Origin: Microbulbifer bruguierae
Lineage (GTDB): Bacteria > Pseudomonadota > Gammaproteobacteria > Pseudomonadales > Cellvibrionaceae
Reading direction: 5' to 3'
Assembly: GCF_029869925.1 (NCBI RefSeq)
Contig: NZ_CP118605.1
Location: 1,240,001 to 1,304,000, forward strand
DNA length: 64,000 bases
The notes beneath the pieces are model-generated. The model was given only the letters and a program-made list of their open reading frames with translations. It did not search any database and was not told where the DNA came from. The position numbers and the translations under genes were made by a program. Below, piece by piece: positions 10,634-21,118 of the stretch. Each line of letters starts with the position of its first letter. The first letter of the stretch is position 1.

Positions 10634-13600
10634 TCATTGCCGAGAAGTGTAGTTGAGCTGCACCCTCTCCCTGCCCACCACTTCCCGCAGGGACTGGATC
10701 AGCTGGTCGTTTGGTTCCACTTTCCACTCGTCGGGCAAGCGGAAGGTACCGCGGGCATCGCTGCGTTCCACTTCCACGTGAACCGGGCAACTGCCCCCCA
10801 CATAGGGGCGCAGACAACTGCTCAGGCGTTGGCCGAGCTTCGGCATCGCCTGGGCACAATCAACCTTGAGGGTTACCCCAATCACGCTGCCACTGCGCAA
10901 GTCATCCAGCGTCGACACGCTGTTGACACTCATTTTCAAGCCGCCACTGTAATCGTCATGAGAGATGGAGCCCTCCAGCACCAGCAGCGAGTCTTTAACC
11001 AGCTTCTCCCGGTGCTCCCCGAAGGCCTCGCTGAACACCGCCGCCTCGATTCGTGCGCTGCGGTCGTCCAGGGTGACAATGGCCATGGAATCACCACGCT
11101 TGGTCTTCATCACTCGCATGCCCACCACCAGGCCGGCAACTTTCTGGTTGTCGCGCCCGGGCTTCAGGTCGGCAATGCGCGCCTTCACCAGGTGCTTGAG
11201 TTCTTCCTCGTACTCATCGATAGGGTGCCCGGTAAGATACAAACCAAGAGTATTTTTCTCGCCCTCCAGGCGCTCGCGGATACTCCACGGACGCGCCTTG
11301 CGGAAGTCTTCATAGACATCGCCATCGGAAGCGGAGCGCACCACTTCGCCGAACAGGTCCATCATGCCGGCGCTGTCGTTCTTGCTCTGCTGCTCCGCGG
11401 ATTTCACCGCTTCGTCCAGCGCGTTGAACAGCACCGCGCGGGAATAATCCAGGCCGTCGGCACTGGATGTATCCGGGCCGATGCTGTCGAGGGCACCGGA
11501 GCGCACCAGCGCCTCCAGTGCACGCTTATTGACCTTGCGCGGGTCAACGCGGGAGCAGAAATCGAACAGGTCTTTGAACGGCCCGTTTTTCTGCCGTTCG
11601 CTGATGATGTTTTCGATCGGGCCTTCACCCAGCCCCTTGATGGCGCCGAGGCCGTAGATGATGCGGTTGTCGCCATTGTCGGAAACAGGAACGGAGAACT
11701 GGTAGTTGCCGAGGTTCACATCCGGCGGCACCAGGTCCAGTTTCATCGCCCGGCATTCTTCGATGAACGTCACCACCTTATCCGTCTTGTCCATGTCCGA
11801 CGACATGGTCGCGGCCATAAACTGCGCCGGATAGTGCGCTTTCAGCCAGGCGGTCTGGTAAGACACCAGTGCGTACGCGGCGGAGTGGGATTTGTTGAAG
11901 CCGTAACCGGCGAACTTCTCCACCAGATCGAAGATCTTCATCGCCAGCTCGGGATCGACACCCTCAGACTTAGCGCCCTCTTCGAAAGTGCTGCGCTGCT
12001 TGGCCATCTCCTCGGGCTTTTTCTTACCCATGGCCCGGCGCAGCATATCCGCGCCGCCGAGGGTATAACCGGCAAGTTCCTGGGCGATCTGCATTACCTG
12101 TTCCTGGTAAACGATAACGCCGTAGGTGGGTTCGAGAATGGGTTTCAGTTTTTCGTGCTGATACTTGGCATCCGGATAGGCGACCTGGGCGCGACCGTGC
12201 TTCCGGTTGATAAAGTCGTCCACCATGCCCGACTGCAGCGGACCCGGGCGGAACAGGGCCACCAGGGCGATCATATCCTCCAGGTTGTCCGGCTGCAGGC
12301 GCTTGATCAGGTCCTTCATACCACGGGATTCAAGCTGGAATACCGCGGTGGTCTCTGCGCGCTTGATCAGCTTGAAGGTTTCCACATCGTCCAGCGGCAG
12401 CGCTTCAATCACGAGCGGCTCTTTGCCTTCCCGTGCGCGCTGTTCGTCCACCATTACCTTGGCCCAGTCAATGATGGTCAGAGTACGCAGGCCAAGGAAG
12501 TCGAACTTCACCAGGCCCGCATCTTCCACGTCGTTCTTGTCGAACTGGGTAACCAGGCCCGCACCGGTTTCGTCGCAGTACAGCGGTGCGAAGTCGGTGA
12601 GTTTGGTGGGCGCAATAACCACACCACCGGCGTGCTTACCCACGTTACGGGCAACACCTTCCAGCTGCAGGGCCATCTCCCAGATTTCCTGGCCTTCTTC
12701 GTCATTCTCCAGGAATTCGCGCAGTATCTCTTCCTGTTCGAAGGCTTTCTGCAGGGTCATGCCCACGTCGGCGGGAATCATTTTCGACAGTTTGTCGGCA
12801 AGGCCGTACGACTTACCCTGTACCCGTGCAACGTCCCGTACCACCGCCTTCGCCGCCATGGTACCGAAGGTGATGATCTGACTTACCGCGTTGCGGCCGT
12901 AGTTTTCCGCAACGTAGTTAATTACCCGGTCGCGCTTCTCCATACAGAAGTCAACATCAAAGTCGGGCATGGAAACCCGTTCCGGGTTTAGAAATCGTTC
13001 GAACAGCAGGTCATACTGCAGCGGATCCAAATCGGTAATTTTCTGCGAATAGGCAATCAACGAGCCGGCACCGGAACCTCGCCCAGGGCCAACGGGAATA
13101 TTGTGATCCTTGGCCCACTGGATAAAGTCCATCACGATAAGGAAGTAACCGGGGAATCCCATCTGGATAACAATATCCAGCTCGAAACGCAGGCGATCTT
13201 CGTACTCTTTTTTGCGCGCCTCATAATCCGGCGCGGATTTATCGAGAATAGTCTCCAACCGCTCGTAAAGACCGTCGAAGGAAACTTTTTCGAAGAACTC
13301 GTTCTCCGTCATGCCCTCCGGAATCGGGAACTGGGGCAGGAAGTATTTACCCAGCTGGATCGGCGAGGAACAGCGGCGGGCAATTTCTACCGTATTTTCC
13401 AGAGCTTCCGGAATATCCTTGAACAGCTCCTGCATTTCTTCCGGTGTACGCAGATACTGCTCGGAAGAATAACGGCGCTCGCGACGGGGATCATCCAGCG
13501 CGCGGCCCTCGCGGATACACACGCGCACTTCGTGGGCTTCAAACTCGCTGTCTTCGAGGAAGCGCACATCATTGGTGGCGACCACGGGCAGGTTGAGCTG

Positions 13601-14164
13601 GCCAGCCAGTTTCACCGCCGAATGCAGGTAATCTTCATCGCCCTGGCGCCCAGTCCGCTGCAACTCCAGATAATAACGGTCCGGAAAAATACTCGCCCAC
13701 TCATTCGCCAGAACTTCCGCCTGCGCGGTACGCCCGGCAATCAGCGCACGCCCCACATCGCCGTACTTGGCGCCGGAGAGCATCAACACACCTTCCGCGT
13801 ACTCTTTCACCCATTCGCGCTGGATATACGCGTGCCCGTGGTACTGCCCTTCCATCCAGGCACGGGAGATCAGCTCGGTGATATTGCGATACCCTGTACC
13901 GTTGAGTGCGTACAGCGTCAGCAGCGTCGGCTGCTCTTCCCCACCCTCACGCAACCAGAAATCCGCACCGGTAATTGGCTTGATCCCAGCTCCGAGGCAG
14001 GCTTTGTAAAACTTCACCTGCGCGTAGAAGTTGGTCTGGTCCGTAATCGCCGCCGCGGGCATTTCCAGCTCAGCCAGACGACCGATCAGGGGCTTGATAC
14101 GCACCAGGCCATCGATCAGGGAATATTCGGAGTGGATTCTTAGATGTACGAAGGGTTGGGTCAT
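10634..14164 (-). CDS. dnaE: DNA polymerase III subunit alpha
   Basis: 1176 aa, the replicative polymerase catalytic subunit. It begins with the PHP domain ([15 protein letters not shown]), followed by palm motifs [11 protein letters not shown] and [12 protein letters not shown] with the catalytic aspartates, then the (HhH)2, OB-fold and C-terminal tau-binding regions. The length and the accA neighbour mark it as the housekeeping DnaE rather than the error-prone DnaE2. A promoter probably lies in 14165-14334, but none can be named with confidence. Confidence 0.98.
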   Translation of the reverse strand: MTQPFVHLRIHSEYSLIDGLVRIKPLIGRLAELEMPAAAITDQTNFYAQVKFYKACLGAGIKPITGADFWLREGGEEQPTLLTLYALNGTGYRNITELISRAWMEGQYHGHAYIQREWVKEYAEGVLMLSGAKYGDVGRALIAGRTAQAEVLANEWASIFPDRYYLELQRTGRQGDEDYLHSAVKLAGQLNLPVVATNDVRFLEDSEFEAHEVRVCIREGRALDDPRRERRYSSEQYLRTPEEMQELFKDIPEALENTVEIARRCSSPIQLGKYFLPQFPIPEGMTENEFFEKVSFDGLYERLETILDKSAPDYEARKKEYEDRLRFELDIVIQMGFPGYFLIVMDFIQWAKDHNIPVGPGRGSGAGSLIAYSQKITDLDPLQYDLLFERFLNPERVSMPDFDVDFCMEKRDRVINYVAENYGRNAVSQIITFGTMAAKAVVRDVARVQGKSYGLADKLSKMIPADVGMTLQKAFEQEEILREFLENDEEGQEIWEMALQLEGVARNVGKHAGGVVIAPTKLTDFAPLYCDETGAGLVTQFDKNDVEDAGLVKFDFLGLRTLTIIDWAKVMVDEQRAREGKEPLVIEALPLDDVETFKLIKRAETTAVFQLESRGMKDLIKRLQPDNLEDMIALVALFRPGPLQSGMVDDFINRKHGRAQVAYPDAKYQHEKLKPILEPTYGVIVYQEQVMQIAQELAGYTLGGADMLRRAMGKKKPEEMAKQRSTFEEGAKSEGVDPELAMKIFDLVEKFAGYGFNKSHSAAYALVSYQTAWLKAHYPAQFMAATMSSDMDKTDKVVTFIEECRAMKLDLVPPDVNLGNYQFSVPVSDNGDNRIIYGLGAIKGLGEGPIENIISERQKNGPFKDLFDFCSRVDPRKVNKRALEALVRSGALDSIGPDTSSADGLDYSRAVLFNALDEAVKSAEQQSKNDSAGMMDLFGEVVRSASDGDVYEDFRKARPWSIRERLEGEKNTLGLYLTGHPIDEYEEELKHLVKARIADLKPGRDNQKVAGLVVGMRVMKTKRGDSMAIVTLDDRSARIEAAVFSEAFGEHREKLVKDSLLVLEGSISHDDYSGGLKMSVNSVSTLDDLRSGSVIGVTLKVDCAQAMPKLGQRLSSCLRPYVGGSCPVHVEVERSDARGTFRLPDEWKVEPNDQLIQSLREVVGRERVQLNYTSRQ

Positions 14165-14334
14165 TCTCTATCGTTCTTTTCCTGGCCCGGAGGCAGTTTT
14201 AAGCGCTGACCCGGGTATGTACTGAAGGCTGTATCCCCCGGTACAAGATGCAATTCTGGCTAAATGCAATTCTGGCGAAGTGCAAATCTGAAAATTAAAC
14301 AGGCAATAGGCTTTTCAGCGAAGCTAGCGCTGGC

Positions 14335-14577
14335 TCAGTCCGTCCACCAGACGCGGCGCATTTGCACCGCCCGCTCGTGGCACTTTTGCAAAACCCGCGT
14401 CTTCTCGGTATTGCTCATCCGCCCCCACTGACTGATCTCAGTGCCGGAGCGGAAACAGCCCTCGCATATGTCGTCGCGATTCAACGCGCAAACCGATACA
14501 CACGGGGATTTCACCGGAAACTCAAACGCAGCTTCCAGCTCTTTATCTTTCACCTTGCTCCAATCGCTCTCAGTCAT
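14335..14577 (-). CDS. DUF1289 family small protein
   Basis: 80 aa. The central SPCVSVCALNRDDICEGCFR segment (about residues 24-43) is the DUF1289 signature, with four cysteines that probably bind a metal or Fe-S group, followed by a conserved EISQW. The function of the family (YdhL-like) is not established. It starts 3 nt after the stop of the gamma-carbonic anhydrase gene, with a GAGGTGTGAG ribosome site inside the overlap region, so both are one operon. Confidence 0.9.
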   Translation of the reverse strand: MTESDWSKVKDKELEAAFEFPVKSPCVSVCALNRDDICEGCFRSGTEISQWGRMSNTEKTRVLQKCHERAVQMRRVWWTD

Positions 14578-14580
14578 CGC

Positions 14581-15108
14581 TCACACCTCAATGGGCACCA
14601 GCTCTTCCAAAAAACGTTTGCCATTTGCGACATAGATCTCGCTGCTCGCCTTCAGCAGTTCAAACATGGACTCGTCCAGCGTCTTCACCACCTTGCCCGG
14701 GCTACCCAGCACCAGCGAAAAATCCGGAATCTCCGCATTCTCCGTCACCAGCGCATTCGCACCGATAATGCAACAGCGACCGACTTTTGCTCCATTCAAC
14801 ACCACCGCGTTCATGCCGACCAGCGAATACTCGCCAATCTGGCAACCGTGCAGCGTCACCTTGTGGCCCACCGTCACCCCGGGACCCACCACCAAAGGCA
14901 TGCCCGGGTCCGAATGCAGCACAGAGCCGTCCTGGATGTTGGCCCGCTCACCAACGGTAATCAGGTCATTGTCCCCGCGAATCACCACGTTGAACCACAC
15001 CGAACTGTGTGACTCCATCAGCACATGGCCGATCACCCGGGCACCGGGCGCAATATAGTGGCCCTCGCCTTCAAGCCTCGGCTGTTTATCGCCCAACCTG
15101 TACAGCAT
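14581..15108 (-). CDS. Gamma-carbonic anhydrase family protein (YrdA-like)
   Basis: About 175 aa from the ATG at 15106-15108, chosen because a GGAGG site lies 6 nt upstream; the open frame extends further but without such a signal. It is a left-handed beta-helix (hexapeptide repeats) trimer type. Metal-binding histidines are visible in VLHSD, VGHKV and LHGC. Some relatives have carbonic anhydrase activity while others (YrdA, PaaY) have none or act as thioesterases, so activity is open. Co-directional with DUF1289. Confidence 0.92.
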   Translation of the reverse strand: MLYRLGDKQPRLEGEGHYIAPGARVIGHVLMESHSSVWFNVVIRGDNDLITVGERANIQDGSVLHSDPGMPLVVGPGVTVGHKVTLHGCQIGEYSLVGMNAVVLNGAKVGRCCIIGANALVTENAEIPDFSLVLGSPGKVVKTLDESMFELLKASSEIYVANGKRFLEELVPIEV

Positions 15109-15222
15109 TCGACCTCCGGGAGAAGCGTGGGTAAACGGGAAAATCAGCCGGGCATTATCCCGCCCAAGGCCCCCGATTGCCACCCTCGGGGTACCATTCC
15201 GGCCTGTGACCAATCAGACAAC

Positions 15223-15705
15223 TCAACCGATCAGCGCCCCTTCCAGTGCCAGCAGCCGCGCCTTCATCTCCAGCCCGCCTGCATAGCCCGTCAGAGTGCC
15301 GTCTGCGCCAATCACCCGGTGACAGGGCACCACAATCGAGAGCGGGTTCGCGCCGTTGGCCCTCGCCACGGCCCGCACCGCCTTCGGGTTGCCAATGGCC
15401 TCTGCCAGCTCACGGTAACTGCGGGTTTCGCCAAAGGGTATCGCGCACAGCGCGCGCCATACGGATTGCTGGAACGGCGTGCCGGCCGCAGCCAGGGGCA
15501 AGTCGAAGGACTGCAATTCACCGCTGAAATAGGCAGCCAACTGCTCCGACGCCGCATCGGTAAGGCGGGTAGCCCCCAGCTGCCAACCAGCTTTCACCGG
15601 CAGAGGCCGCTTGCCCGCCTGCAGATCAATCCCAACAAGGCCAATATCGCTGGCAGCGATCCCCAGTTCACCGAAGGCGCTGGGGTAGATTTGATATCGG
15701 ATCAT
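15223..15705 (-). CDS. ogt: Methylated-DNA-protein cysteine methyltransferase
   Basis: 160 aa from the ATG at 15703-15705, with a GGGGAG site. It repairs O6-alkylguanine by suicidal transfer to the cysteine of PCHRV, seen here in SIVVPCHRVIGADG, followed by LTGYAGG. The start lies 2 nt beyond the stop of the Ada/AlkA fusion gene, so the two repair functions are translated together, a dedicated alkylation-damage operon. Confidence 0.95.
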   Translation of the reverse strand: MIRYQIYPSAFGELGIAASDIGLVGIDLQAGKRPLPVKAGWQLGATRLTDAASEQLAAYFSGELQSFDLPLAAAGTPFQQSVWRALCAIPFGETRSYRELAEAIGNPKAVRAVARANGANPLSIVVPCHRVIGADGTLTGYAGGLEMKARLLALEGALIG

Positions 15706-15707
15706 GT

Positions 15708-17255
15708 TCACTCCCCTTTCTTTGTATCCAGTTTGAGTGACTGCCACAGCAGCAGTGCACCGTAGGCCCGCCACGGGCGCCAGGCCTCCGCACGGGCGAG
15801 GGCCTGCCTGGGCGTCGCCTTGCGTTCGCCATCGCCGAGAGCGATCAGGATGCCGAGATCCGATGCAGGAAACGCATCGGGCATGGAAAGCCCGCGCATC
15901 GCGGTGTAATGCGCAGTCCAGTCGCCGATACCCGGTAGAGCCGTCATCTGTGCGCAGAAAGTCTCCAGATCAGGCTCACTGAAATCGACCTCGCCACTGA
16001 GCGCGGCAGTGACAAATGTCTGCAGCGTCTTTGCTCGCGCTCGGGTCACGCCAATATCCGAGAAATCCGCACCTCGCAGCTGCTCTGCGGTTGGGAATAA
16101 CAGCAGCGCCTCACCTTCAGGCCCATTGAAGGTTTCGCCATAGCGGCTGGCCACACGTCCGGCGATGGTGGTGGCCGCTGCAACCGAAATCTGCTGCCCG
16201 AGAATTGCCCGCAACGTGTATTCGAACGGGTCCCAGGCCCCCGGCAGGCGCACACCGGGGCTGACCCTCAACACTTGTTTCAGCAGCGGATCCACCTGCA
16301 GGTGCTCGCGAATTTCCTCACTGTCGGCATCCAGGTCGAACAGCCGCCGCAGTTTCTCCCGCAGCGGATACAGTACCGCACCACAACCATCGCCATGGAC
16401 ACTGACCCGCAACCGCCCCCTGTCCGGCTCATGGGCCACACACAACACTCCGCGCTGGCCGAGCAACTGGAAACTGCGCAGATATTTACCCTGCTCCGGG
16501 CTTTCCCCGGCAATGACCTGCTCCACTCCGGGCAGGGTGCGCGCGGCGAAAAACGCGAGCAATGCGGGCCAATCGAAGGGTGGACGGTAACTCAGGTAAA
16601 TCTGGATAGGCCTGGCGCGCTCGCCTGGACCATTGTCAGTGGCAGACTCTCGACGCACCTCAGTGGGAGTACGCTGATAGATGCTTTTGAACACGCCATT
16701 AAACCGGCGCAGACTGTTAAACCCCGCCGCAAACGCAATCTCCGCAATCGGCAGACTGGTGTCCCGCAACAGACTGAACGCAAACAGCGCCCGTTCCGTT
16801 TGCCAGACCTCCAGCGGACTCAGGCCAATATGTTCAGCAAAGAGTTTGCGCAGATAGCGGCTGGTGATACCCAGGCGTTCTGCCAGCTGTTCGATGGATT
16901 GGGCCTCGCGCTCCGCACGCATCAGGCTCAGGGCCCGTTTCACCGTAGTGGATACCAGCCCCCAGGCCGGGCTGCCGGGAGCGGCATCCGGGCGACAACG
17001 CAGGCACGGCCGATAGCCCGCGGCGGCAGCTTCTGCAGCGGTCACGAAATATTCCACATTCTTTTCCAGCGGCGGACGCGCCGGGCATACAGGGCGACAA
17101 AAAATCCCCGTAGTCTTTACCGCGGTGTAGAAGCGACCGTCGAAGCGCCTGTCCCTGGCGAGGCGGGCGCTGTGACAAATGACTGGATCTGGCTGCACTG
17201 TCTGTTCACTGCTCTGGCTATGACATATCGACAGTGTATGGGCTGACACGCCCAC
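15708..17255 (-). CDS. Ada-type regulator fused to AlkA 3-methyladenine DNA glycosylase
   Basis: 515 aa if started at the GTG at 17255; a GTG at 17198 fits the usual Ada start better. Domains in order: Ada zinc/methyl-acceptor domain (FCRPVCPA and CLRC supply the four cysteines, residues about 50-90), an AraC-type HTH (residues about 100-205), and an AlkA glycosylase with HhH motif LPGIGDWTAHY and the catalytic Asp in FPASDLG near the C-terminus. It excises alkylated bases and may induce itself and ogt after phosphotriester methylation. Upstream at 17256-17320 begins the remnant of the integron array. Confidence 0.95.
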   Translation of the reverse strand: MGVSAHTLSICHSQSSEQTVQPDPVICHSARLARDRRFDGRFYTAVKTTGIFCRPVCPARPPLEKNVEYFVTAAEAAAAGYRPCLRCRPDAAPGSPAWGLVSTTVKRALSLMRAEREAQSIEQLAERLGITSRYLRKLFAEHIGLSPLEVWQTERALFAFSLLRDTSLPIAEIAFAAGFNSLRRFNGVFKSIYQRTPTEVRRESATDNGPGERARPIQIYLSYRPPFDWPALLAFFAARTLPGVEQVIAGESPEQGKYLRSFQLLGQRGVLCVAHEPDRGRLRVSVHGDGCGAVLYPLREKLRRLFDLDADSEEIREHLQVDPLLKQVLRVSPGVRLPGAWDPFEYTLRAILGQQISVAAATTIAGRVASRYGETFNGPEGEALLLFPTAEQLRGADFSDIGVTRARAKTLQTFVTAALSGEVDFSEPDLETFCAQMTALPGIGDWTAHYTAMRGLSMPDAFPASDLGILIALGDGERKATPRQALARAEAWRPWRAYGALLLWQSLKLDTKKGE

Positions 17256-17287
17256 AGACTAGTCAGATTCGGAACTGACGACTGCGA

Positions 17288-17327
17288 CACCGGAAGGGCC
17301 GCAGCAAACTACCTGTGAATGTTAAAC
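17288..17327 (-). repeat. Truncated attC site of a stranded cassette
   Basis: The stretch with GGAAGGGCCGCAGCAAACT and then GTTAAAC (17321-17327) closely matches the right ends of the complete attC sites, for example 27516-27550. The other half is missing; alkA coding sequence begins nearby. Its heptamer equals the one at 17669-17675 on the far side of the UspB-like gene, exactly as cassette boundaries behave in the main array. Confidence 0.75.
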
Positions 17328-17654
17328 GAATGACTGCACAAGACTCATCACCAACCCGACAAAAGAAAAGGCGAGACCTAAAATTAAACGATATTGGATT
17401 CGGCGAGCTTTTATAAAAGCCCTCTCCCCTTCTCTCAGGACTCTCGAGCTATCTGAACCTAAAAATTTTCGAGAGAGAACCCAGCTGTATAGCGATAGCG
17501 TATTTCCCAGGTCGGAAAATGAAAAGCCTGAAGGCGAACCCACGGTTTTCCACATTACCGGCTCAGATTCTTTCAAAGCACCCGCTAAATTGGGAAATCG
17601 GATTTGTAGAACGCTTATGAAAAAAATCATGCACCCTAAAATGGTAACAAGCAT
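17322..17654 (-). CDS. UspB-like small membrane protein in a stranded integron cassette
   Basis: 110 aa with an N-terminal membrane helix (about 2-18), a polar middle, and a C-terminal helix (about 89-108). The layout and blocks such as LKESEPVMWK and RIQYRLILGL resemble UspB, a small stationary-phase membrane protein of E. coli. Overall identity looks low, so this is family resemblance only. A strong AGGAG precedes the ATG. GTTAAAC heptamers flank it on both sides, with an attC remnant downstream, so it is probably the old distal end of the integron. Confidence 0.75.
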   Translation of the reverse strand: MLVTILGCMIFFISVLQIRFPNLAGALKESEPVMWKTVGSPSGFSFSDLGNTLSLYSWVLSRKFLGSDSSRVLREGERAFIKARRIQYRLILGLAFSFVGLVMSLVQSFV

Positions 17655-18093
17655 TTTGACACTCCTTTGTTTAACGCCGCCGAAAGGTAGGGGTGATGGC
17701 TATCCGGCATATAGAGGTCAAGATCCGGGCGCTGCGCCATGGATTCCATCCAGATATCGCCAACGGGGGCGACAGCTGCTTAAGTCTCGCTTGCCAGGGG
17801 CCTTCTCAAGTGGAGCCGGTTGAACAGAAACTAGCTGAGGTCCAGCATCCTGCGCTAGAGCGAGTACTGAAATAATCAGCAATGCATCAATAGATATGAT
17901 CGGGTGAATTTCATCGTCCTTTCCCTGGTCCGCTCCGAAAGTCCGGCATTCGCACGGAGCGTAATGTCCGGCCTTCACACCTGACAGTTTGCATTAGCCG
18001 CCACTATCCGGCGCATATATACCAGCAGTCTACCCTGCGCCCCGCCTTCCTCTAATTTTCCCTGGGAGCGGTCAGGTATTTTTCACCGGTCCC
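17655..18093. other. Gene-poor junction region with a possible cassette boundary
   Basis: No convincing gene. It begins with GTTTAACGCCGCC (heptamer 17669-17675), like the left ends of the attC sites, and a GTTGAAC occurs at 17819-17825, but the 157 bp between lack the long self-complementary arms of the other attC sites. It may be a degraded attC or a chance match. Confidence 0.4.
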
Positions 18094-18713
18094 ATGATAG
18101 GCTTGAACGTTGGCGCCCGTTACTTCTTTCTTGTGAGCCAGCGTAAAAGTACTGAGCGGCGTCCCAGTCCACTACAGGGAGACGCGGTGCACCTGGTGGT
18201 TGGCCAGGCAATTTTCAATCCTGCCGGCGGCTCCGGTACTGGTGCCATCCTTTATTCCAGCAGTAATACATCAGTAGCCACGGTGGATGAGAGAGGCGCT
18301 ATCACGGCGGTCGCGCCGGATTCCACCATCATCACGGCGAACCAGGCGGCCGACGGTACCTACGCTGCCGACAGCGCGGAATTCGAGGAACGCTTGAACT
18401 TCGCCATGGCCGCGTTTGCCGACAAGCTGTGGATCACCAGCGGCTATGTCCCGGATGAAGTCGGCTACTACAACCACGAGACCAATGATGTCTGGTACTC
18501 GGAAGACGGCCGACACTGGCCCCGGACGGCAACCGCTGGGCTAGGCGGGATATTCCCCCCGCCTATGAGCCGCACTTCGACTTTGAACTGACCAGCTTCC
18601 AGGACCACCTGTTCGTGCACGGTGGCGCGCAGCTGACAGAGTTCCTCAATCGCCTAGAATTCGAAAGAATTCAACCTTTGCAGACGAGAAACATTTGGAA
18701 TGTATGGATATAA
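18094..18713 (+). pseudogene. Frameshifted remnant of a Big2/Kelch-like surface protein
   Basis: The first frame (18094-18591) reads a Big2-type Ig segment (SSSNTSVATVDERGAITAV, then an ITA strand) followed by DKLWITSGY and NDVWYSEDGRHW, which look like Kelch/galactose-oxidase repeat pieces. After about 18545 the similarity continues in another frame (PPAYEPHFDFELTSFQDHLF, VHGGAQLTEF) to a stop at 18711-18713. So it is a fragment of a larger adhesin-like protein with a frameshift, lacking its 5' part and signal peptide. Confidence 0.65.
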
Positions 18714-18963
18714 ATGCCAGAACATGGACTCAACAAGGAAACCTATACATCGTCCCAAATTTAAACTTCTGCCACTAATTATGCGTAAATTCAAAAACAA
18801 CAAATAGCACTAAAACCCTCTCCTCTAAATGTTATTTTCTTCGCGGAATTCAAATAACCGCATCAAATCAAAAATCATCAGACAACGAATCGTAAAGCCA
18901 TTCTAAAAAGTCCAGCCATACGCCCGCAACCACCTATATCCGCTAGCCATTGGCTTACTAAGG
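18714..18963. other. AT-rich spacer
   Basis: 250 bp of AT-rich sequence between the pseudogene and the glycosyltransferase. No ORF, attC half-site or terminator was found. Confidence 0.6.
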
Positions 18964-19935
18964 CTACCGTTCCATAAACCCTAGCATATCCTGAATTCTG
19001 TGCCTCCAGTCATGGAGAGCCAAAGCATTTTCATAATTGCGTCGACCTACTGATTCAAGATCATATTCATCCAGCAAATATTCTATAAAATCGACCATTT
19101 CCGTACTGTCGTCGGGAAGTTCAATTACCGAATCAGGCCAATTGAACAATTCATTCATTTCGGGACAAGTGGGACGCTTGCCTACGACAACGCAGCCGGC
19201 ACCGATAGATTCAAACATTCTCTGAGGAACAAATGAAAAAGGAAACCCTCTATCTAGTGGGGTATGCAGCGAATCAAACAATAACGAAATCCGACTTTTC
19301 CTTAACAACTTCCAAAACAGCTTCCTATGCTGGTATAAATTATGTATCGCTGAAATACCCGCGTGATTGGTGTGCAAGAAAACACGATCACTTTCCCGCA
19401 TATTAAATTTCTCTGACAGCAAACTGGTTAATTCCTTTGGCTGCCTACCATATCCATTAACATCAAACACCTTACCTTCATCGTAGCCGCCATAATTAAC
19501 CACATCAGCAGCCATCGGTACGTATGAAACAGGAATTTGAAATAACTCTCGAAAAGAGTCTAATGAATGTTTGAAGGGCACAAACATATGAGTAATTTTT
19601 CTGATTATGCGATAACTACTCGAAAGCTCTCTACTCCACCGAGACCGCTTTATTTCTACCGAGTCGGGAAACGCATCAAATACATATACATAAATCCGGC
19701 TAAACTTTGATAGCGGGAGAGATTTCAAAGCATTTACTACTTCATATACAGAGAGAGTAGCTATAAACAGGATGCCACCTTGCTCGATTTCACTTCCAGC
19801 GGAAACCAACTTGGCATTAAATTCATCTATAATTACGTCTTCCAGCTCAACAATACAGCACCGAGCAGGTGCTTTCTTTTTATGTCGTGAGCTATAAATA
19901 TAGAAATCACCCAAATTGTCCATGCAATTGTTCAT
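18964..19935 (-). CDS. CgeB/GT1-like glycosyltransferase, horizontally acquired
   Basis: 323 aa. The C-terminal half has the GT-B donor-site pattern (PQRMFESIGAGCVVVGKRP, then ELFNWPDSVIELPDD) and ends with a helical segment around HDWRHRIQDML, as in CgeB/DUF3880-type glycosyltransferases that modify spores, flagella or surface glycans. The N-terminal half is divergent. Its base composition is clearly more AT-rich than the core genes, and no attC follows it, so it was probably gained outside the cassette system. Confidence 0.7.
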   Translation of the reverse strand: MNNCMDNLGDFYIYSSRHKKKAPARCCIVELEDVIIDEFNAKLVSAGSEIEQGGILFIATLSVYEVVNALKSLPLSKFSRIYVYVFDAFPDSVEIKRSRWSRELSSSYRIIRKITHMFVPFKHSLDSFRELFQIPVSYVPMAADVVNYGGYDEGKVFDVNGYGRQPKELTSLLSEKFNMRESDRVFLHTNHAGISAIHNLYQHRKLFWKLLRKSRISLLFDSLHTPLDRGFPFSFVPQRMFESIGAGCVVVGKRPTCPEMNELFNWPDSVIELPDDSTEMVDFIEYLLDEYDLESVGRRNYENALALHDWRHRIQDMLGFMER

Positions 19936-20206
19936 CCATAATCAATTTTTAAGCTAGCTTTTTTTCACTATCGGAAGGACTAAAAATCCTGTATCACCCA
20001 AACAGTTTCAAACGTAACAAAAGTTATGCATGGCAGAAAAGAAAAAACTACAGTCAAACATGTCAAGCTGACTACATTTAATCACTATTCAGTAGCCAAT
20101 TTGAACTACATAGTCCTGCGTACAATTCCCACACTACGAGTTCCTCAAAGAATGCCCTTCTGCACTTTATACGTCAAGATTCCCGCAAATTCAGTGTGCC
20201 GCTACA
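19936..20206. other. AT-rich spacer upstream of the glycosyltransferase
   Basis: Holds the presumed promoter of the minus-strand glycosyltransferase. A 69-codon plus-strand frame at 20026-20235 has no recognisable content. No attC half-site was seen. Confidence 0.5.
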
Positions 20207-20246
20207 GTACTGCCAGGGAGGGAAATATGACCTAAGCGGTTGACTC
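20207..20246 (+). mobile_element. 3' tail of a second IS110 copy
   Basis: These 40 bp match 22650-22689, the end of the complete IS110, at nearly every position, including the last codons (ends in E-G-N-M-T) and the stretch GCGGTTGACTC. The match stops exactly where the IS3 left inverted repeat begins, so the rest was lost at IS3 insertion or later. Confidence 0.75.
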
Positions 20247-20279
20247 GGAACTTAACCCGCTTTTGCACACACCTAGTTG

Positions 20280-21089
20280 TTAGCAATTGATTCTACACTC
20301 AAATTCTTGAGGGGAAACATACCCAATTGAAGAATGCGATCTCTGATTGTTGTAGTAGCGCATATATTCGGTCACTGTCGATCTTAGCTGTTTTGCCGAT
20401 TCGACGACCTGGCGCTTAATCCTTTCAGTCTTAAACTGATGGAAGAATGACTCCATGAAGGCATTGTCATTCATATTCTTAAAGCGATTCATACTCTGGC
20501 TGATACCATACCGTCGTAAGCGCTCGCGGTACTGCCCTGATAGATATTCGCTGCCGCGGTCAGAGTGGAAGATCAGCTCCCGGTGATGCCCGCGGTTTCG
20601 TACCGCCCTATCGATGCTAGATAGCGTCAGAGATACGTCCCTGCGATCACTCAGAGACCAAGAAACAACCTTCCTGCTAAAGCGATCCATGACTACAGAT
20701 AAATACTGCCAGCTACCATCTTTCAGTTTGATGTAGGTGACGTCGCCCACCCAGAGCTGATTCGGCCGTGTTAACTTAATGCCTTCTATCTTGCATTTGA
20801 TCCCGTAGACATGCTTATACGTACCCGGCCTAGCCGTGTAAATCCTTGATTTAACAGCTCTGAGACCGTGATTTCGCATGATTCTCGCGACACGCTTTTG
20901 GCCAACGTGAATACCCTTCTTTTTAAGCTCCTGCGTGATTTTAGGGCTGCCATAGCAACCGTCATGTCGGTTAAATATTGACCTTACATGCTCAAATAAC
21001 TCGCTATCTTCTCGCTCACGGTTAGATGCACCGCGGCGACGCCACGAGTTGTACCCATCCCGGGTAACACCATAAAGCCGGCACATCAT
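20280..21089 (-). CDS. IS3-family transposase OrfB (rve/DDE integrase core)
   Basis: 269 aa. The DDE triad is visible: Asp in LWVGDVTYIKL, Asp in IFHSDRGSEYLSGQ and Glu in NAFMESFFHQFKTE. The N-terminal HTH_21 region follows MMCRLYGVTRDGYNSWRRR. In a normal element it is made as an OrfAB fusion by a -1 frameshift at an A-rich slip site near 21140-21150 (frame continues K-R-E-I-F-E-F-I-D-E-H). Here orfA carries a stop codon, so the fusion probably cannot be made. Confidence 0.92.
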   Translation of the reverse strand: MMCRLYGVTRDGYNSWRRRGASNREREDSELFEHVRSIFNRHDGCYGSPKITQELKKKGIHVGQKRVARIMRNHGLRAVKSRIYTARPGTYKHVYGIKCKIEGIKLTRPNQLWVGDVTYIKLKDGSWQYLSVVMDRFSRKVVSWSLSDRRDVSLTLSSIDRAVRNRGHHRELIFHSDRGSEYLSGQYRERLRRYGISQSMNRFKNMNDNAFMESFFHQFKTERIKRQVVESAKQLRSTVTEYMRYYNNQRSHSSIGYVSPQEFECRINC

Positions 21090-21118
21090 GCTAATGCTGT
21101 GCTTTCCCCGGTGCTCGT

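Noticed and set aside
10637..12991. 784-codon plus-strand frame opposite dnaE
   Set aside because: Antisense shadow; dnaE is unmistakable on the other strand.
17669..17825. Possible full attC between GTTAAAC and GTTGAAC
   Set aside because: Only the left end resembles the other sites; no long complementary arms could be found, so it was not listed as a site.
18964..19935. Glycosyltransferase as an integron cassette
   Set aside because: No attC or heptamer next to it on either side.
20026..20235. 69-codon plus-strand frame
   Set aside because: Only its last codons mean something, as the tail of an IS110 transposase; the rest has no content.
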